A stretch of 64,000 nucleotides of DNA, from positions 876,430 through 940,429 of the forward strand of contig JAGOQJ010000001.1 of assembly GCA_017991595.1 (NCBI GenBank), written 5' to 3'. Numbering within the stretch: the first letter of the stretch is position 1; every line of letters begins with the position of its first letter. Source of the DNA: Candidatus Didemnitutus sp. (GTDB lineage: Bacteria; Verrucomicrobiota; Verrucomicrobiia; Opitutales; Opitutaceae). This document shows, piece by piece, positions 8,728 through 18,834 of this stretch. The notes beneath the pieces are model-generated. The model saw only the letters and a list, made by a program, of their open reading frames with translations, ran no database searches and had not been told where the DNA came from. Position numbers and translations under genes: made by a program.

Positions 8728-11700
8728 TCAGGGATTCAACTCAACACGCACACGCAGGAAACGGCGGACGGCCTCGGTCAACGGCACCGGATCGCGGAAC
8801 GTCACGGTCTCGTAACCGTCCGTGGCGGAGGGCTGCGGCGCGCCGTGCAACACGGCGGCATCGGGCCAGTTGCCGGCGGCGAGGTCGCCGCTCGCTTCGG
8901 GCAGGTAGAGCAGGTCGGGATCGTCGGTGCGGCGCTCGAAGGTCAGGCCGAGGTGTTCCACGCCGGCGTGGAGCACGGTCGCGGCGGTCGTGAGTTCGCG
9001 GGCCTCGGCGAGCATCGCGCGGCGGTTGAAGGCGTATTCCTGCAGGTTGGTCAGCCCGTCGCCGTCGGGATCGGCGTCCCACGCGGTGGCGACGCCGTTG
9101 GCGAGCGCAGCGGGATCGAAGTTGCGGAACCGCCAGTCGTCGCGCGGATCGTCCTTGAGCGTGACCTCGACGCTGCCCGGGCCGGTGATGAGGTAGGCCG
9201 GCTGGGTCGGGTCGGACTCGGTGAGCGCGATGCGGGCGACGTCGAATTTCTCGGAGGTGGAGGTGGCAAAGCTGTTGGTGAAACCGAGGCGCAGTGCTGC
9301 GAGCGCGCGGTCGGGCGCGATGGTGCCGGAGCCGATCGACGTGAATCCGCCGCTCGTGCCGCGACGGTAGCTGATCGCGTAGGTCTTCGCCACCGGATCG
9401 ACGGCGAGCACGAAGGTGTAGAACTCCGTGGTGGTGACGCTGGTGGTGATCTCCACCGCCGGGATGGCGGTGCCGCCGGTGCCGAGCGCGTCGCCGGCGA
9501 GCGTCATGCCGGTGGCGGTGCGGGTGAGCACGGCCTGCGCCGTGACGGTGGTGTTGGCGCCGGTGGTGAAACCGAAGCGGATGACCTCGAACGAAGTGCC
9601 GGTGAGCGACCAGCCGGCCGACTCGAGGATGTAATACTGCGTGGCTGTGGGATTGGGGTTAGGCAGGAGTGCCCAGGAACTCGTGGCGCCCGTTGAGCCG
9701 CGTTTCACGCGCAGCACGCCGCCGGTGGTGGAGGTGGCGTCGAAGGTCTCGGTCCACATCGCGCCGCCCTCGACGGAATTCGCGGCGGCGGTGAGCAGCG
9801 TGCCGGAGGCGTCGCTGAACTCCCATTCCTGCGACGGACCCGGAGGCGGGCGGAGCGAGAGCGCGACGCCTTCGTCGCCTTCGGGCAGCGTGTCCGTGAG
9901 CGGGGTGAGCGCGAGGTCGTAGTGGTCGGCATCGGCGGGGATCGTGACGCTCGCGGGCAACGGGACGAAGTCGACGCCGGAGACCGCGGAGGCTTCGCCG
10001 ACGGGCTCGGTGCCGAGGTGGACGACGAGCGGGAAATCGAGCGGGCCTTCGCGCTCGATGCGCAGGAGTGCGGGAACGAGGCCGCGCTCGTGCGCGGTGT
10101 CCTGCAGAGCGACGAGGCGCACGGTCGGGTCCTGCGTGGTGGTGGCCTCGAACTTGAACGAGTCCACCGCGACGTGACCGGTGGTCCCGGCGTTGCGCAC
10201 GCGCGCGTAGCCCTCGCTGCCGGCCTTGAAGGAAAAGGTGCCGAGGTAATTCCAGAGCCCGCCGTTCTGCGTCTGGTCGAGCGTGAAGGTGTTCACGCCG
10301 GCCTCGTGTCCGATGTCGACCGGCACGGCGGTGGAACGGTTGGAAGACTGCGTGTAGCGCGCATAGACGCGGTAGAGACCGGCGGCGGGCAGGTTGGGGC
10401 GGAAGGTGGCGGTCTTGTCGCCCTTGCCGGTGTTGTTGTCGGTGAGGTAGTCGCCGGCGAAAAAGCCGTTGGCGGAGTTGAGCGAAACCCACGAGCCGGT
10501 GAGTTCGACGCCGCTGGGGTCGGTGTTGTCGACGATGACGTAGGGCGCGGGCGCGACAGTGGCGTTGAAGTCGAGACCGGTGGCGGTCGCGGTGATGTCG
10601 GCGGGGTTGGTGAAGGCGGGGGCGAAGACGTAGCCTTCCTTGCGGGCGGCGAGCGTGTAGCTGCCGAGGGCGAGGTTGGGGAGCGTGTAATAGCCGGCGC
10701 TGTCGGTGCGCGTGCCGCGATAGGAGCTGCCGGTGAGGCCGTTGAAGACGCGCACGCCCTCGACGGGCACGCCGTTCGCGAGGACGCGGCCGGAGGCGGT
10801 GAAGGTGCTGGGCGAGCCGACGCGCACGACGCAGCGTGCGCTGGCGGTGCCGCCCTTGTTGTCGGTGGCGACGACGCGGACGATGTAGTGGCCGGTGACG
10901 CTCCAAGATTTTTCGATGCTGGGTTGGTTGCCGCCGACGGTGCCGTCGCCGAATTCCCAGGCGTAGCGGACCGTGTCGCCGTCGGGATCGCTGGCGGTGG
11001 CGTTGAGCGTGAGCGGCGCGTTGAGGGCGAGCGTGGCGGTGGCGGCGTCGAGCGCGACCGTGGGCGGGCGGTTGCCGGTGAAGTTGCCGATGTCGACGGC
11101 GACATCGAGATACTCCGCGGGCGCGGTGCCGCCGAGACCGGTGATGGTGAACCATGCGCCGGAGTCGGGGCTGCCGAACATGCGGCCCTCGGTGAGCGCG
11201 GCGTCGACCTTGTCGCTGTTGTCCGCGGAGGAGCTGTCGGAATGCGGGCCGTCGTTCGAGAACGGCGTCATGTCGACGAGCAGCGTGCCGCCGGAGACGT
11301 TGGTGGGGCGGCCCCAGAGGACCTCGGCGCCGGCGCCGAAATTGTTGGTCGTGGAGGCGAACAGCTTGCGGTGCGAGAGCCAGAAGTGCGCGCGGGTGGC
11401 CTCGCCGGCGGGGATGCGGAGCGAGCGCGTGCCGCTGGTGGCGTCGCGGTGATCGTGCCGGTAGAGGCGGTAGGTGCCGCTTTGGAGGATGATCGGCGAA
11501 TCGGTGGCGGGCATCCAGTCGAGCAGCTGTTTTTCGCGCGCGGAGAAGTGGTAGGCGGTGGTCGAGCCGGAGGCGCCCATCATGTGGTAACGGTGGCCGT
11601 ATTCCTGCGTCGGGCTGTTCTCAGGTGCGGAGGCGTAGGTGTCGCGGCTGAGCGGGCTCTCGCCGGAGGTGTAGTTGTAGTTGGCGTGGTAGAGGCCGAA

Positions 11701-12963
11701 GTTGTGGCCGAACTCGTGGGCGGTGACGCGGAGGGCGAAGTCGCCGTTGAGGTGCGAGTAGGCTCCGCCGATGGCGGCACGGCCGGCCCATGTCATGGAG
11801 GAGAGCTTCTTCGTCGCGACGGTGTGGAAGGTGAAATTGGTGCTGTCGTAACCGGCGGCGAGCGCGGCGGCACGGGCGTCGGCGAGCAACACGGTCCACG
11901 ACTGGCCGTTGTAGTAGGCTTCGTCGTTGGGCAGCACGATCAGTGGCGTGAACGTCGTGGCGAGGCTCGTCTTGCCGTAGGAATTATCGCGGTAAAACGT
12001 GTCGACGAAGACTTGGTTCGCTTCGGCCGTGCTGAGGGCGAGCGGCTCGGCCGCAGGGTTGTCGGAGAAGGCGACGCGGATGTAGAGCATGGTCTTGGCG
12101 CCCTCGCTCCACGCCGATTCGGCGCTGTCGCCGTCGGGACCGGGCGTGAGTTCCCAGGATTCCTGCGCGGCGATGAGATCGGCGTATGCCTCCTCGTCGG
12201 CGGCAACGGCCACGCGACCGCCGATCTGATACGTGATGGCGCCGCCCGTATCGGTGGCGAGGCGGCGGATGCCGCTGTCGGCGAGGGCGGCCTGGTCGTC
12301 GATCGCGATGCCGAGCACGGGCAGGTTGCGCTTGGTGGAGACGGCGAGGCGCTGGCCGTAGGTGTAGGCGGTGTAGCGGGCGTCGCCGACGGTGAGCGTG
12401 CGGGTGATCGTGTCCTGATGCGGCTGCGCGTGGTCGGCGCCGTCGGGCAGGCCGCAGGAAATGTCGACCGCGAGATCGCCGGTCGCGGCGAGCGGTTGCT
12501 CGAGCTGTGCGGCGATGCTGGCGGGGAGCACGGCGCGCAACTCCGGCTCAAGGGCGAGGCGCAGCGCGAGCTCGGGGTCGAGTGCGAGCAACGTCTTCAA
12601 GGCGCTGCGGCGCTCGCGGGCGATCTCCTCGCCGCGCGCCAGCAGGTCGGTGCGGGTGGCGGCGTCCGCGCCGGCGTAGGCGCGGAGCCAGTCGGCGAAA
12701 TCGACGAACGGCTGCGCCAGCGCCGCGGCGTCGACGTGCGCGAGGCGGGCGGCGATCGCGGGATCCTCGGCGGCGCGGTTGCGCGCGTCCGCGGAAGCGA
12801 GGCGCGCCTGCAACTCGCTCGGGAGCACGAGTGGCGGGCGGGCGACCGCGGGCGTCGGGGCGCGGGCGGACAGGGCGGTGGTATCGGGCTGACGCGAGCA
12901 CGCGGCGGCCAGGAGCAGCAGCGCACAAGCGAGGCTGCGTTGCGTGAGAGAGACGAAGCGCAT
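8728..12963 (-). CDS. Multidomain secreted metalloprotease (metzincin, M11-like) lipoprotein
   Basis: A 1411-residue surface or secreted protein. The N-terminus ends in a lipobox-like LLLLAAAC. The protease core has the zinc motif HEFGHNFGLYH (His416, Glu417, His420, His426) and a Met-turn-like YGHRYHMMGAS around 455-465, as in gametolysin-type M11 peptidases. After it come a PKD domain (about 632-716, with YAWEFGDGT), a carboxypeptidase-regulatory-like domain (720-800), a golvesin/CBM-like beta domain (808-940), a Calx-beta domain (945-1050), a laminin-G-like region, and a C-terminal DADPDGDGLTNLQEYAF tail typical of Verrucomicrobiota exoproteins. The start is the ATG before RFVSLTQRS; nine codons further upstream are open. 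It stands alone, divergent from the next gene. Confidence 0.85.
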   Translation of the reverse strand: MRFVSLTQRSLACALLLLAAACSRQPDTTALSARAPTPAVARPPLVLPSELQARLASADARNRAAEDPAIAARLAHVDAAALAQPFVDFADWLRAYAGADAATRTDLLARGEEIARERRSALKTLLALDPELALRLALEPELRAVLPASIAAQLEQPLAATGDLAVDISCGLPDGADHAQPHQDTITRTLTVGDARYTAYTYGQRLAVSTKRNLPVLGIAIDDQAALADSGIRRLATDTGGAITYQIGGRVAVAADEEAYADLIAAQESWELTPGPDGDSAESAWSEGAKTMLYIRVAFSDNPAAEPLALSTAEANQVFVDTFYRDNSYGKTSLATTFTPLIVLPNDEAYYNGQSWTVLLADARAAALAAGYDSTNFTFHTVATKKLSSMTWAGRAAIGGAYSHLNGDFALRVTAHEFGHNFGLYHANYNYTSGESPLSRDTYASAPENSPTQEYGHRYHMMGASGSTTAYHFSAREKQLLDWMPATDSPIILQSGTYRLYRHDHRDATSGTRSLRIPAGEATRAHFWLSHRKLFASTTNNFGAGAEVLWGRPTNVSGGTLLVDMTPFSNDGPHSDSSSADNSDKVDAALTEGRMFGSPDSGAWFTITGLGGTAPAEYLDVAVDIGNFTGNRPPTVALDAATATLALNAPLTLNATASDPDGDTVRYAWEFGDGTVGGNQPSIEKSWSVTGHYIVRVVATDNKGGTASARCVVRVGSPSTFTASGRVLANGVPVEGVRVFNGLTGSSYRGTRTDSAGYYTLPNLALGSYTLAARKEGYVFAPAFTNPADITATATGLDFNATVAPAPYVIVDNTDPSGVELTGSWVSLNSANGFFAGDYLTDNNTGKGDKTATFRPNLPAAGLYRVYARYTQSSNRSTAVPVDIGHEAGVNTFTLDQTQNGGLWNYLGTFSFKAGSEGYARVRNAGTTGHVAVDSFKFEATTTQDPTVRLVALQDTAHERGLVPALLRIEREGPLDFPLVVHLGTEPVGEASAVSGVDFVPLPASVTIPADADHYDLALTPLTDTLPEGDEGVALSLRPPPGPSQEWEFSDASGTLLTAAANSVEGGAMWTETFDATSTTGGVLRVKRGSTGATSSWALLPNPNPTATQYYILESAGWSLTGTSFEVIRFGFTTGANTTVTAQAVLTRTATGMTLAGDALGTGGTAIPAVEITTSVTTTEFYTFVLAVDPVAKTYAISYRRGTSGGFTSIGSGTIAPDRALAALRLGFTNSFATSTSEKFDVARIALTESDPTQPAYLITGPGSVEVTLKDDPRDDWRFRNFDPAALANGVATAWDADPDGDGLTNLQEYAFNRRAMLAEARELTTAATVLHAGVEHLGLTFERRTDDPDLLYLPEASGDLAAGNWPDAAVLHGAPQPSATDGYETVTFRDPVPLTEAVRRFLRVRVELNP

Positions 12964-13226
12964 GGAGTGTCGGCGGGGCGGCAAGGGCACTAAAGCTTCA
13001 GTCTAGCAGGGCCGTTCGGACCGGCCTAGGGCGGAGACTACGCCACGCGCACGTCGGCAATCCCGTGGGCCGACTGGTCAGGTGCGGCGGGAGGCGCGAC
13101 GTCGAGATCGAGGCGTCGCGTGGAAGCGCGTGCGGACACGGGGGCGCGCGATGCGACAAGTTTCTCGGAGTGGCGCCGGGCGGTTTTGAAGCTGACTTTG
13201 CGCGCCGGGAAGAATGCTCTGCGGGG

Positions 13227-14369
13227 ATGGGCGCGGTGTTGCACCTTTCCAAATACCCGGCGGGCGCGGGCGGCATGGACAATGTCCTGCGGCTGCACGC
13301 AGCGGCGGGAGAGCAGACGCGGGCGCTGCTCACGCGGCCCGACGCGGCGGCGGTCGCGGCGCAGGGCTGCGGCTTGCTCGGGCCGGTCGCATCGGTGCAC
13401 GCGCCGCGGGCGTGGTTGCGGCAGCGGTGGGCGCGGCAACGGCCGACGCCGGGCGCGGAGGCCGTGCTCTACTACAACTGCTGGGGCGTGGAAGGTCTCG
13501 CGGCGGTAGACGGCGCAGCGCGGCGGGTGGCTTACCTGCACAATCTTTTCCCGGAGATGCCACGCTTCGTGCAGCACTACGCGCCGTGGTTCGACGGATT
13601 TCTCTGCGTGAGCCCGGCGATGCGGGCGGCGGTGCAAGCCGCGTTGCCGGTCGAACTGCGTCCGCGTTGCCATGCGGTGACCTTGCCGGTCGACACGCGC
13701 TTCTTTGTCTGGGCTGGCGCAGAGGCGCCGCGGGCGCCGATCCTCGGTTGGTGCGGGCGCATCGCGCGTGCGCAGAAGCGCATCGATCGTTTCCCGGCGT
13801 TGCTCGCGGCGCTGGATCGCACCGGGCGTGACTATCGGATCGAGATCGTGGGCGAGGGGCCCGACCGCACTTGGCTCGCGGAGGCACTGCGCGGTCATCC
13901 GCGCGTGACGTTGCACGGTTGGGAGAGCCCGGAGCAACTAGCCGTGCGAATGCAGCGCTGGCGCTACGCGGTGACGCTCAGCGATTATGAGGGGCAATCG
14001 CTCGCGTTGCTCGAGGCGATGGCGGCGGGCTGTCTGCCGCTTTACCCGGATTTTCACGACGGCGCGGATCTGCCGCCGGCGCTCGCGGCCGCGTGTCTCT
14101 ACCGGCGCGGCGACATGGATGACTTGACCGCGCACTGGCTGCGGCTCGAACAGACCGGAGCCGAGACGCAGGCGGAGATGCAGCGCGCGGTGCGCGCGCA
14201 CGCAGAGCAGCACCGGCCCGAACGTTATCTGGCGAGCGTGCGCGCCGCGCTCGCGGATCTGGCGGCGCAGCCGGCCCGCGTCGTCGCGCCGCCGGCGGCC
14301 GGTGCGGCGGAGTGGTTGCCGGTGTGGTGTTACAACCGGTTCTACCGGCGCCTGACGGGCACGCGGTAG
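13227..14369 (+). CDS. Glycosyltransferase family 4 (GT-B)
   Basis: A 380-residue retaining-type glycosyltransferase. The C-terminal nucleotide-sugar domain begins at ILGWCGRIARAQKRIDRF, followed by IEIVGEGPD, VTLHGWE and the SDYEGQSLALLEAMAAGCLPL loop, which matches the E-x7-E region of family GT4. The start is the ATG before GAVLHLSKYP, with GCGGGG just upstream; the frame is open for 54 more codons but these are not protein-like. It is the only plus-strand gene of the polysaccharide locus, and its stop codon ends exactly one base before the end of the converging GT2 gene. Confidence 0.85.
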   Translation: MGAVLHLSKYPAGAGGMDNVLRLHAAAGEQTRALLTRPDAAAVAAQGCGLLGPVASVHAPRAWLRQRWARQRPTPGAEAVLYYNCWGVEGLAAVDGAARRVAYLHNLFPEMPRFVQHYAPWFDGFLCVSPAMRAAVQAALPVELRPRCHAVTLPVDTRFFVWAGAEAPRAPILGWCGRIARAQKRIDRFPALLAALDRTGRDYRIEIVGEGPDRTWLAEALRGHPRVTLHGWESPEQLAVRMQRWRYAVTLSDYEGQSLALLEAMAAGCLPLYPDFHDGADLPPALAAACLYRRGDMDDLTAHWLRLEQTGAETQAEMQRAVRAHAEQHRPERYLASVRAALADLAAQPARVVAPPAAGAAEWLPVWCYNRFYRRLTGTR

Positions 14370-15260
14370 TCAGCGCGCTTCGCCGAGGATCGCGGCGCGG
14401 CGCGCGGCGGCCCACGCGGAGTCGCCGTGGCGCAATCGCGCGAGACGCAGCAACGCGTCGGCGAGCTTGGGGCCGTTGAAACGCCAGGGTTGGTGCAGGT
14501 GGCGGCGGAGATAATTGCGCGGCCAGTCCTCGCGGCCCCACGCCACGGTGTCGTGGCCCCAGCGGGTGAGGAAGAGCCGGAGGTTCTCGCGGTCGCGGTC
14601 CTTGCGGCCGGGGCTCGAGCTGACGTAATGCCACACGCGGCTGCGGTAATCGACCCAGTGGCGCAGGCCGCGCCGGCCCAGCGCGAGGCAGAAGTCGACG
14701 TCCTCGCCGCCGTTCCGGTAGGCCTCGTCGAAACCGCCGTGCGCGAGGAACGCCTCGCGTTGCAGCAGCCAGCAGGCGGCCGACACGGCGGGCACAAAGC
14801 GGCCGTCGCCAGACAGGCGCGGCGGACGGTGCTTGCCGAAATGATCCGGCAGGCCGGCGAGGTCGAAGACGATGCCCGCGTGGTCGATGCGTCCGGTGGC
14901 CGGCTGGAGGTGGACGTTGCCCACGACGCCGATGCGCGGCGTGGCGGCGAGCCGCTCCGCCAGCGGCGCGAACCAGCCGGGCGTGAGCACGAGGTCGTTG
15001 TTCAGCAGCGCCAGCACGGTGCCTTGCGCGGCTCGCGCGCCACGGTTGTTGCTCGCGGCGAAGCCGAGGTTGCGCTCGTTGAGCAGCACGCGGTGCCGCG
15101 GCGCCGGCAGCGTGCGCAACCACTCGCGCGTGCCATCGGTGCTGCCGTCGTCGACCCAGACGATCTCCCACGGCTCCGGCGGCGCGTGGCGCTCGAGGCT
15201 CGCGATGAACGGCTGCGTGCGGTCGAGGCGATTGTAGAGGGCGACGACGATGGAGATCAT
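14370..15260 (-). CDS. Glycosyltransferase family 2
   Basis: A 296-residue inverting GT-A enzyme. It starts with ISIVVALYNRLDRTQPFI, has VWVDDGSTDGT near residue 35, LLNNDLVLTPGW as the DxD-region equivalent, and GGFDEAYRNGGEDVDFCLALGRRG, the typical rhamnosyltransferase-like ED motif. It is the last gene of the minus-strand glycan operon and overlaps the upstream GT39-like gene by four bases (ATGA), so translation is coupled. It probably adds a sugar to the exported polymer. Confidence 0.9.
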   Translation of the reverse strand: MISIVVALYNRLDRTQPFIASLERHAPPEPWEIVWVDDGSTDGTREWLRTLPAPRHRVLLNERNLGFAASNNRGARAAQGTVLALLNNDLVLTPGWFAPLAERLAATPRIGVVGNVHLQPATGRIDHAGIVFDLAGLPDHFGKHRPPRLSGDGRFVPAVSAACWLLQREAFLAHGGFDEAYRNGGEDVDFCLALGRRGLRHWVDYRSRVWHYVSSSPGRKDRDRENLRLFLTRWGHDTVAWGREDWPRNYLRRHLHQPWRFNGPKLADALLRLARLRHGDSAWAAARRAAILGEAR

Positions 15261-16858
15261 GGTGCGCGGGCAGGGAGCAACCGCACCTCGATCAGCGGGC
15301 GGCCGTGCACGCTGGGCAGCACGAGGACCGGGCGGGTTTCGAGCTGCAATTGCGTGAGTGCGGCGAGGAGGTTGCGGTTGGCGGTGGCAGAATTCTCGCC
15401 GCCCGGCAGGCGACGCACGAGGTAATGGTCGCGCCGAGGGTCGAGACTTGCGAGTGCCTCGACTGCCGAATCGAGCGAGGCAAAGCGCGGCCAACGGTCG
15501 TCCACGCGCAAGCGCCCTTCCGTGAGCGCGAGCAACTGGTTGCCCATGCCCCAGTCGGCCAACACGAAGTCACCCTCGGGCCGGGATGCGGCGAACGCGG
15601 CCAGCGCTGAGTTGGCGGGGTCCCAGTTCGCGTTGGTAGGAAAACGCAGCAGCGTGATACAGCGCCAGGTCGTGGCCGTCATCGCGAAGGCGGCGAGGCC
15701 GACGCTGCCGAAGATCGTGGCCCGCGCGGCAACTTGCTCAAGACGCGAGCGGCCCGTCGAGGCCAGACGGGCGAGGCCCGGGGCGAGCAGCAAGGCCGGC
15801 AGACCGCAGAGCACGGCGGCGTGGTGCGGACCGGTGGCTGTGCGCGTGGCGACGAAGGCTGCGCCGGTGAGCAGCGTGAACACCACGAGAAAAGCCCACG
15901 AGCGAGTGTGCGTTCGCGGCTGCGGGCTCAACGCACCGAGGATCGCCGCTAGCAGCAGCACGCACGCGGCGGGGATCATGAGCGCGGCGAGTCGCCAACC
16001 GTCGCCGACGATGAAGTCCAGTGGCCCGCCGCCGATCAGCGTGAGATGAAGCAGTTGCCAGGCTTGGTGCAGGCGCGCCGGCCAGGCGGTCGCGGGATCG
16101 GCTGCGCCGGTGAGGGCGACGGCGCGGGCAAGCGCGACGAGCAAAAACCCGCCGGTTGCCAGTGCCCACAGGCAGGCGTGCGCGGTCCGTTCGCGGAAGA
16201 AACGGCGCAGCGGTCCGGGCGCCGTGAGCGCGAGTGCGCCCCACGCCGCGCAGGCGAGCCAGAGGAAGTTGAGCTTGTCGAACGTGCCGACGAGGCAGGG
16301 GGCGAGGGCGAGCCACAGCCAGCGTGGTCGTTCCGTCCGCCACCATTGCGCCACGGCGAAGACCAGCGCGCCACGGCAGAGGAACATGATCGCGTTCGGC
16401 CCCCAATCCAGCCGGCTGTGCAGGAGCAGCCCCGGATCGAGGCAGACGAGCACGGCGGCAATCCAGCCGGTGGTGCGTCCGAACCACGTGCGCATGGCCA
16501 GCGCGAGCAGCAGCGCGCCGCCGAGGCCGAGCAAAATCGCAGGCAGCCGCACGCTCCACTCGTTCACGCCGCACAGGGCGAAGATCGGCGCGTAAAGCCA
16601 GGCCTTCAGCGCGCCGATGTAGTCCATCAGCAGCACGGGGACGCCGGCGATCTTCAGGTGCACGAAGCCTTCCTGCTTTGCGCCGAGCGCGGCGTTGGCG
16701 AAGAGCAACTCGTCGTAGTAAAGCCCGGGCGCGCGCAGATCCCGCGCGGCGAGCAGCAGGGCCGCGAGAAGGGTCGATGCCAGCAGCACCAGGCCCCAGC
16801 GGTCCGACGAAGGACGCGACGACGGGGAGCCGGCGGGTGCGGGGAAGGGAGCGTTCAT
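15257..16858 (-). CDS. GT39-like membrane glycosyltransferase
   Basis: A 533-residue polytopic protein with a long run of hydrophobic helices. The first periplasmic loop carries APGLYYDELLFANAA, whose Asp-Glu pair corresponds to the catalytic acidic residues of GT39/GT83 (ArnT/PMT-like) transferases, which use polyprenyl-phosphate sugars. The C-terminal part is a small soluble domain. Overlaps of four bases with both neighbours fix the start at the Met before NAPFPAPAG. It may decorate the polymer or a protein on the periplasmic side. The frame remains open through the upstream gene, but that part is a shadow. Confidence 0.8.
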   Translation of the reverse strand: MNAPFPAPAGSPSSRPSSDRWGLVLLASTLLAALLLAARDLRAPGLYYDELLFANAALGAKQEGFVHLKIAGVPVLLMDYIGALKAWLYAPIFALCGVNEWSVRLPAILLGLGGALLLALAMRTWFGRTTGWIAAVLVCLDPGLLLHSRLDWGPNAIMFLCRGALVFAVAQWWRTERPRWLWLALAPCLVGTFDKLNFLWLACAAWGALALTAPGPLRRFFRERTAHACLWALATGGFLLVALARAVALTGAADPATAWPARLHQAWQLLHLTLIGGGPLDFIVGDGWRLAALMIPAACVLLLAAILGALSPQPRTHTRSWAFLVVFTLLTGAAFVATRTATGPHHAAVLCGLPALLLAPGLARLASTGRSRLEQVAARATIFGSVGLAAFAMTATTWRCITLLRFPTNANWDPANSALAAFAASRPEGDFVLADWGMGNQLLALTEGRLRVDDRWPRFASLDSAVEALASLDPRRDHYLVRRLPGGENSATANRNLLAALTQLQLETRPVLVLPSVHGRPLIEVRLLPARAP

Positions 16859-18834
16859 GCCAGCGGATCCTCGCGCGGAGTCGCACGCCAAGTAAGTGCG
16901 ACCGTGATCAGGGCGGCGGCCCAAGCGGCGAGCAGGGCGGGCCAGAACCAAGCAGGACGATAGAGAAACTCCACGCGTTGCGCGCCCGCGGGCAGGTCGA
17001 GGGCGAGGAACACATCTTCCGACGAGAGTGGCACCGGACGGCCATCGATGCGCGCCTCCCAGCCGGGATATTTCACCTGGGCGAACACGAGGCGCCCGGA
17101 TTCGCCGGGCTCGGGTGCGAGCCGCACGGCGTTGTCGTCCCATGCGACGTGCCGCAGCCGGGCGGAGCGCACCGAATCCCCTGCCTTGATCTGGAAAATG
17201 GACAGCGCATCCGCGCGTTCGTAGAGGCGCAGCCCGTTGTGCGTGGAAATTTCCCGCAGCCCGTCGATCGGGTCGCGGCTGAAGATGTAGCGCAGACCGA
17301 GCCGCCGGAAATTCTCCCCGGTCGGCGACCAGTCGCGTCCCAGATATTTGAAGTAACGCATCTGCATTGTGGCGCGGTGACCGCGCATCGACAGGCTGCC
17401 GTCGACGTTGCCAAGGTTGGGCGGGACCGCCTCGTTTGGCAGGGCGATGAACCGCACGGGTGCGCCGGCCTCGGCCCGGGTGAGCGCGGCGTGAGTCCGC
17501 ATCCACGCGTCGCCGTAGTAACGAGCCGGATAAAACTCCGCCGAGCGCGGCTTCAGGTAATGGATGCCATGCACCGCCACTTCGGCAGCCACGCCGGCGG
17601 CGATCGCCCAAGCCAGCACGGGCCCGACGCGCGCGGCCCAACGCGTGCTCCACGCGCGCAGCAGATCGATGCCGCCGGCCGCGAGGAGCCCGAGCGCGAG
17701 GTGATAGAGACACAGCGCGCGCACCGGCGTGCGCACCGAGTTCAAGCCCGGCACATAGTAGCTGAGTCGTCCCAGCCATGATCCGTCGCCCATCGAAATC
17801 AACACGGCAACGGTGCCCAGCGTGAGCGCGAAGAATCCCCAGCGCCCCGGTCGCAGCAGCCCGATTGCCGCCAGCGCGAGACCGCTGAAGCTCGCGAACA
17901 GCGTGCAGCCCTCCGCCCCGGTCGCCGTGGGCGAGAACAGCAGCCGCCAGTCGCCGAGTTGGAGCACGTATTTGAACGCATAGATCTCGTAGGGCACATG
18001 GTGCGGCGGAGCGGTGGGCTCCGCTGCACCGATCCAGCGATACGAGTGCGCGAGGTATTCGATGGTCGCGGCGAGTTGCGGCAGCGCGACGAGCACCGCC
18101 ACGGCCCCGATGAAGCCGAGAGTCAGCGCGCGTGCGCCGAGCGCGCGCCAGCCCCAAGGTCCGACGAACAGCGCCAGGATGGCCACGGCCAGCCCGGTGT
18201 GAACCGGCGGCTGCAGGTGGCCGGCGAGGAACATCACGCCGCACGCGCAACCCGCTTGCCACGCGGCTGGCGAGCGCCACGGACGCTCCTTCGCCGTCAG
18301 CGCGCGTTGGCACAGCCAGACCACGAGCGGCAACCACGAGAGGCTCTCGAAAATGTTGGGTTGCGCCGGCGCGCGCAGCGCGAACGAGCCGACGAAACTC
18401 ACCAGCAGCGCGCCGACCGCGGCCGCGGTCCGGCTGCGGCCCAGATGTCGCAGGAGCGCCCATGCGCCGGCGAACGCCAGCGCGAAATGCGCCAGCAGCC
18501 GCCACTCCTGCAGCTCGACCGATGCCGGATCGCCCAGCCAGGCAAAGAGCCAGTTCACCGGGTAGAACGGCGCGGTCTGCATCTCGCCCGCGAAGCTCGT
18601 GCCGGAGGACGTGGTGAAATCCCAGAGCTTGAAATGCAGCTCGCGCACGGCGCGCGCGTTGGCGGTGTTCCACGCGTAGGACTGGATGCTCGCATCCCAG
18701 TCGCCGTAGAAAGTGTGCGTGCGCTGCAGGACGTTCTGGCGAAAGACCACGACCGCCAGCACGAGACCCAGCAGCCACAGACCGGCGAAGCGCAGCAGGC
18801 GAGACAGGACGGGGTGGCCGGAGAACAGGGTCAT
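16855..18834 (-). CDS. YfhO-like polytopic membrane protein
   Basis: A 659-residue integral membrane protein with about 12 predicted helices and a soluble C-terminal region (about 540-630) containing YPGWEARIDGRPVPL, the hallmark of the YfhO family. The first loop has FYGDWDASIQ, similar to the acidic motif in GT-C glycosyltransferases. YfhO-type proteins are thought to be lipid-linked-sugar glycosyltransferases that decorate surface polymers. The ATG overlaps the end of the three-domain glycosyltransferase gene by four bases. Substrate unknown. Confidence 0.82.
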   Translation of the reverse strand: MTLFSGHPVLSRLLRFAGLWLLGLVLAVVVFRQNVLQRTHTFYGDWDASIQSYAWNTANARAVRELHFKLWDFTTSSGTSFAGEMQTAPFYPVNWLFAWLGDPASVELQEWRLLAHFALAFAGAWALLRHLGRSRTAAAVGALLVSFVGSFALRAPAQPNIFESLSWLPLVVWLCQRALTAKERPWRSPAAWQAGCACGVMFLAGHLQPPVHTGLAVAILALFVGPWGWRALGARALTLGFIGAVAVLVALPQLAATIEYLAHSYRWIGAAEPTAPPHHVPYEIYAFKYVLQLGDWRLLFSPTATGAEGCTLFASFSGLALAAIGLLRPGRWGFFALTLGTVAVLISMGDGSWLGRLSYYVPGLNSVRTPVRALCLYHLALGLLAAGGIDLLRAWSTRWAARVGPVLAWAIAAGVAAEVAVHGIHYLKPRSAEFYPARYYGDAWMRTHAALTRAEAGAPVRFIALPNEAVPPNLGNVDGSLSMRGHRATMQMRYFKYLGRDWSPTGENFRRLGLRYIFSRDPIDGLREISTHNGLRLYERADALSIFQIKAGDSVRSARLRHVAWDDNAVRLAPEPGESGRLVFAQVKYPGWEARIDGRPVPLSSEDVFLALDLPAGAQRVEFLYRPAWFWPALLAAWAAALITVALTWRATPREDPLA

